A DNA stretch of 17,850 bases from positions 1-17,850 of the forward strand of contig CAMNCZ010000002.1 in assembly GCA_946534775.1 (NCBI GenBank). The letters run 5' to 3'. The DNA comes from an uncultured Eubacteriaceae bacterium (GTDB taxonomy: Bacteria; Bacillota; Clostridia; Lachnospirales; CAG-274). The position numbers and the translations under genes are program-made. The notes beneath the pieces were generated by a model that was given only the letters and a program-made list of their open reading frames with translations, was not told the DNA's origin and did not search any database. Of this stretch, positions 15,523-17,850 are shown piece after piece. Every line of letters starts with the position of its first letter. Positions within the stretch are counted from its first letter, which is position 1.

Positions 15523-16302
15523 CTATCTCATATTTTTAATTATCTCAAACAGTTCCTCTTCCGACATAGTGGATGTTATATAACAGTTCATATCGTTGTA
15601 TATCCACTGTATAAGCACCCTGTTTATATTATGCATAACATAATATGTATTGCCGTTGTATTCTATCACTTTCGGTTCTTCATCTTCATCCACTTCCAGA
15701 TAGTTATTAAACGTCCTTAACACACAATAGGAAATTTCTTTTCTGTCGTTCTCATAATTTTTTGAAATATAGGAGATAGATATTCTTTCTTTATCCGCCG
15801 AACAATATACCTTATTCAAATTATATTCCGCAGGCAGCTTGTGCGGCAGAGGTATATCTGCACCGAAATATTTTACGCCGTCATAAACCGATGTAAAATA
15901 ACGCGAATACTCCGTATTTTTTTCCTCAACATTATACTCCGCACGTCTTATTGTAAGCACACCGTTGTTAAAATCATAAAGATAAGTCGCCAAATCGGTT
16001 TTTGCAAAAATTATAGTTATAATATTAAGCGAAAACAACACTACCATTACCGCAGTTACTGCCCTTACACCCGAAATACGGCTTATTTTCGGTGCCTTTG
16101 TTTCCCCGCTGCCCTGCTCGTATTTTCTTAAAATATTCTCTGCGGCTTTTTCCTTGTCAAGCCGCGGTATGCGGTTTGCTTCGCTTAGTTCCTCCGTTAT
16201 ATCCTTTATTTTTTTACGGCTTGTATAATCTATTTTATCCGCACTTATAAGTCCGCCAAGTTCTTTCATTAAATTATTGCTTAAATTATTGTTGTGTTCC
16301 AT
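15523..16302 (-). CDS. Membrane-anchored anti-sigma factor (DUF4367-like)
   Basis: A 259-residue single-pass membrane protein. Residues 1-78 are cytoplasmic, highly charged and mainly helical (RKKIKDITEELSEANR, EKAAENILRKYEQ), the expected position of a sigma-binding segment. One hydrophobic helix lies at about 80-100 (AVTAVMVVLFSLNIITIIFA). Residues 101-259 are extracytoplasmic. The C-terminal part, with VIEYNGNTYYV, VLIQWIYNDMNCYITSTMS and EEELFEIIKNM, resembles the DUF4367 domain that Clostridia often carry on proteins encoded beside ECF sigma factors. No ZAS-type zinc motif is visible. GAGGTG precedes the start. The gene lies 67 bases after the sigma stop, and a candidate ECF promoter sits in that gap. 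It probably holds the sigma factor inactive until a surface signal arrives. Confidence 0.78.
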   Translation of the reverse strand: MEHNNNLSNNLMKELGGLISADKIDYTSRKKIKDITEELSEANRIPRLDKEKAAENILRKYEQGSGETKAPKISRISGVRAVTAVMVVLFSLNIITIIFAKTDLATYLYDFNNGVLTIRRAEYNVEEKNTEYSRYFTSVYDGVKYFGADIPLPHKLPAEYNLNKVYCSADKERISISYISKNYENDRKEISYCVLRTFNNYLEVDEDEEPKVIEYNGNTYYVMHNINRVLIQWIYNDMNCYITSTMSEEELFEIIKNMR

Positions 16303-16342
16303 CTTTTCACCTCGGTTGCCTCACGGTAAAACTGCCTCTGAT

Positions 16343-16374
16343 GATATATGATTATTTATCCAAAAAAAGTTACG
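16343..16374 (-). promoter_or_regulatory. Candidate ECF-sigma promoter ahead of the anti-sigma/secreted-protein genes
   Basis: On the minus strand CGTAACTTTTTTTG starts at 16374 and TAATCAT ends at 16348. The same arrangement occurs at 16975-17001 on the plus strand, with 22 of 27 positions identical and no gaps. The CGTAAC part overlaps the sigma stop codon. The TAATCAT part ends 45 bases before the anti-sigma start codon. A GTAAC box with a T-run and an AT-rich second element about 16 bases later resembles ECF promoters. Recognition by the local sigma factor is inference. Confidence 0.55.
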
Positions 16375-16870
16375 GTTTTTTTAAAATTTTTTTCAGTTTT
16401 TTCTTTGCCCTGAACCACAGCTGCTTTACCGCCCCCTGAGATAATCCCAATTTTTCGGAGATCTCCTGTATCTTCATACCCGCCATATACCTGTAAACAA
16501 TATATTTTCTTTCCTTAACGGGCAAAGTCCGCAAAAACTCGTAAAAAGAAATATTATCCACTATTTTCGTTTCCATATCGTGCATATCAAAATCTTCCGT
16601 AAATAAAAGTTCAAGGTCTTCTTGCGATATATCGTATTTTTTATTTCTGTAATATTCTTTAATTTTAAAGTAAAGCGTTTTATACAGCCAGCCGTCGGGG
16701 TTTTCGTGCTTATACAGCAATTTTGCCTTTTTCAGCGCAATAACAAACACATCTTCCGCCATATCCTGTGCATCTGCATCGTTTTTGATATATAGATATG
16801 CAATATTATACAGCACGGTAATGTTGCGTTCATACAACTCGGCCACAAAATTTTTGTATTCCTCGTTCAT
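16370..16870 (-). CDS. ECF-type RNA polymerase sigma factor
   Basis: A 166-residue sigma-70 family protein with only regions 2 and 4. Region 2 (about 15-75) shows LYNIAYLYIKNDADAQDMAEDVFVIA and the -10-recognition segment ending DGWLYKTLYFKIKEYYRNKK. A short acidic linker (DLELLFTEDFDMHD) leads to region 4 (about 105-162), with FLRTLPVKERKYIVYRYMAGM and a helix-turn-helix KIQEISEKLGLSQGAVKQ, then a very basic tail. The size and two-domain layout are typical of extracytoplasmic-function sigma factors. GAGGA lies about six bases before ATG. It is the first gene of a minus-strand cluster with a membrane anti-sigma factor and a secreted protein, and is divergent from an LRR surface protein. The activating signal is unknown. 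Confidence 0.9.
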   Translation of the reverse strand: MNEEYKNFVAELYERNITVLYNIAYLYIKNDADAQDMAEDVFVIALKKAKLLYKHENPDGWLYKTLYFKIKEYYRNKKYDISQEDLELLFTEDFDMHDMETKIVDNISFYEFLRTLPVKERKYIVYRYMAGMKIQEISEKLGLSQGAVKQLWFRAKKKLKKILKKP

Positions 16871-16891
16871 ACTTATCCTCTTTTATGTAGT

Positions 16892-16919
16892 AGTATAATT
16901 ATAATACCATTTTTGTCGA
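16892..16919 (-). promoter_or_regulatory. Possible sigma-A promoter of the ECF sigma gene
   Basis: On the minus strand TCGACA (16919-16914, five of six) and TATACT (16897-16892, five of six) are 16 bases apart and lie 22 bases before the sigma start codon. An overlapping TATAAT two to six bases upstream is an alternative -10. The CGTAAC motif is not found on this strand here, so the sigma gene itself does not appear to have that type of promoter. Confidence 0.45.
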
Positions 16920-16974
16920 AATTATGATATATTTAAAATATACAAAATATTTTTCTTATTTTTTATGTTTAATG

Positions 16975-17008
16975 CGTAACCTTTTTTGAGAAATTAATCA
17001 TTATATAG
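16975..17008 (+). promoter_or_regulatory. Candidate ECF-sigma promoter ahead of the LRR surface-protein gene
   Basis: CGTAACCTTTTTTG (16975-16988) is followed by TAATCAT (16995-17001) at the same spacing as in the copy between the sigma and anti-sigma genes. The element ends about 40 bases before ATG 17046, close to the distance of the other copy from its gene. No good sigma-A -35 sits at the right distance from the TATATAG that follows, which favours an alternative sigma factor. Confidence 0.55.
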
Positions 17009-17045
17009 TAGAAAAGCAAAATATTATTAAAAGCGAGGTGCAACT

Positions 17046-17850
17046 ATGAAAAAAAGAATGACAACATTTTTATTGGCAATTACGCTTGCCAATACGTTAT
17101 TTGCAAACAACGTTTTTGCGTTGGTCGGCTGGAACTCGAATTATACTATCGATAAGGTTTCCGACAATGAACGGTACAAATATATTTTTGAAGCCGACGG
17201 TGAACTTGGCATAACCCAAGTAGGCAGACGCGAACGACAATATTCTAACCCGGGGCCCGACAATATTTTATCGATCGGTATGTATATTCGCAGTGCCGAC
17301 GAAAACATCAGCTATATAAAAGCGGAAAACAACATACCCGAGGATATATACAATTTAAAATTCGGTTCCAATGAATCACTTAACTACATAATATTTGACC
17401 GCGCTGTTTTTTACGATAATTTCAGCAGTTTAAAATATGTAAAATTCGGTGATATAAACGCCGTTGTGCTTACACACGCTTTTCATAACTGTCCCGAACT
17501 GAGTGCAGTCAGATTTGGCCAGACCTCCGTTCACAACAGAGCGCCATTCCCCGCCCCGGGTTACAGTTTACCAATGGGCGCAAGCAGGGATACCGTAAGA
17601 AGAACCATAGCAATGAATGAAAGCCTGTCAAACTTTGTTTCAAGTTCGGAAAATGTAAAGAACAGCATAAATGACACCACATTTGTATACAAAGCCTTTA
17701 ACAACTGCCCGAAACTCAACTTGGTAGTTATTGACGGCACGGAAACCAACTTTGATAGGAACGCTTTTTACCACTGCGGCGAAGAACTTGTCATATACTG
17801 CCCTGCGGGTTCCAAGGCGGAAGAATGTGCCAAGCGTGACGGTATTGCCA
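17046..17850 (+). CDS. Secreted BspA-like leucine-rich repeat protein, N-terminal part
   Basis: An open frame of 268 residues with no stop before the window ends, so the gene is cut off here. MKKRMTTFLLAITLANTLFA is followed by NNVFA, a signal peptide with likely cleavage near residue 25. The mature part contains LRR_5/BspA-type repeats: AFHNCPELSAVRF (145-157), AFNNCPKLNLVVI (217-229) and AFYHCGEELVIYCPAGS (240-256), with less regular repeats at about 105-139. The stretch YCPAGSKAEECAKRDGI is the usual cap after a block of these repeats. A 55-residue non-repeat insertion (about 160-215) interrupts the array. Such proteins are exported surface or adhesion proteins in gut and oral anaerobes. 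GAGGTG lies six bases before the ATG. The gene diverges from the ECF sigma operon and shares its candidate promoter motif. C-terminal domains and anchoring are not visible. Confidence 0.82.
   Translation, partial: MKKRMTTFLLAITLANTLFANNVFALVGWNSNYTIDKVSDNERYKYIFEADGELGITQVGRRERQYSNPGPDNILSIGMYIRSADENISYIKAENNIPEDIYNLKFGSNESLNYIIFDRAVFYDNFSSLKYVKFGDINAVVLTHAFHNCPELSAVRFGQTSVHNRAPFPAPGYSLPMGASRDTVRRTIAMNESLSNFVSSSENVKNSINDTTFVYKAFNNCPKLNLVVIDGTETNFDRNAFYHCGEELVIYCPAGSKAEECAKRDGIA

Noticed and set aside
16376..16395. Homopolymer A/T runs at the end of the sigma gene as a terminator
   Set aside because: The A-run and T-run form no GC-containing stem. The A-run encodes the basic Lys tail of the sigma factor and the T-run belongs to the shared promoter motif.
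1..17850. CRISPR arrays, insertion sequences, tRNA or rRNA genes
   Set aside because: No regularly spaced repeats, transposase features, CCA-ended cloverleaf or rRNA-like stretches were found on reading both strands.

Overview
The window looks like a piece of chromosome from an anaerobic Firmicute of the class Clostridia, probably an uncultured gut lineage. The basis is AT-leaning DNA with heavy use of ATA (Ile) codons, strong GGAGG/GAGGTG ribosome binding sites, near-consensus sigma-A promoters, an L-box lysine riboswitch, a DUF4367-type anti-sigma factor and a BspA-like leucine-rich surface protein. No phage, transposon, CRISPR, rRNA or tRNA sequence was recognised. Most of the window is ordinary core chromosome; the right end is accessory in character.

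Layout, left to right. (1) 1-158 is the tail of an AI-2E-family permease. (2) 260-2023 is a FIST-sensor diguanylate cyclase with its own promoter, whose -10 lies inside a perfect 24-bp palindrome. A terminator follows. (3) 2219-4460 is a two-gene operon with a consensus promoter: an OPT-family oligopeptide transporter and, one base later, a PqqD-like peptide-binding protein. It ends at a long bidirectional hairpin. (4) 4540-7284, minus strand, is an operon in the order DUF4279-like protein, dapB, ychF, ybaK-like, read from a promoter at 7325-7353. (5) 7413-9056, minus strand, is an unrecognised polytopic membrane protein, possibly GT-C-like. (6) 9126-11131, minus strand, holds asd-dapA, controlled by a lysine riboswitch with its own terminator (11198-11420). 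(7) 11562-15011, plus strand, is dnaE, divergent from asd. It ends at a bidirectional terminator shared with the next minus-strand operon. (8) 15057-16870, minus strand, encodes an ECF-type sigma factor, a membrane anti-sigma factor and a small secreted protein. A divergent BspA-like LRR surface protein starts at 17046 and runs off the window.

How the genes fit together. asd, dapA and dapB supply three consecutive steps from aspartyl phosphate towards diaminopimelate and lysine. asd-dapA is under lysine feedback, while dapB sits in a separate housekeeping operon. The most interesting signal is at the right end. A motif matching at 22 of 27 positions (CGTAACYTTTTTTG, then TAATCAT at identical spacing) occurs twice. 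One copy lies in front of the anti-sigma/secreted-protein pair and the other in front of the divergent LRR protein, each about 40 bases before the start codon. It is probably the promoter recognised by the locally encoded sigma factor. That would make the locus a self-contained surface-stress or surface-remodelling regulon.
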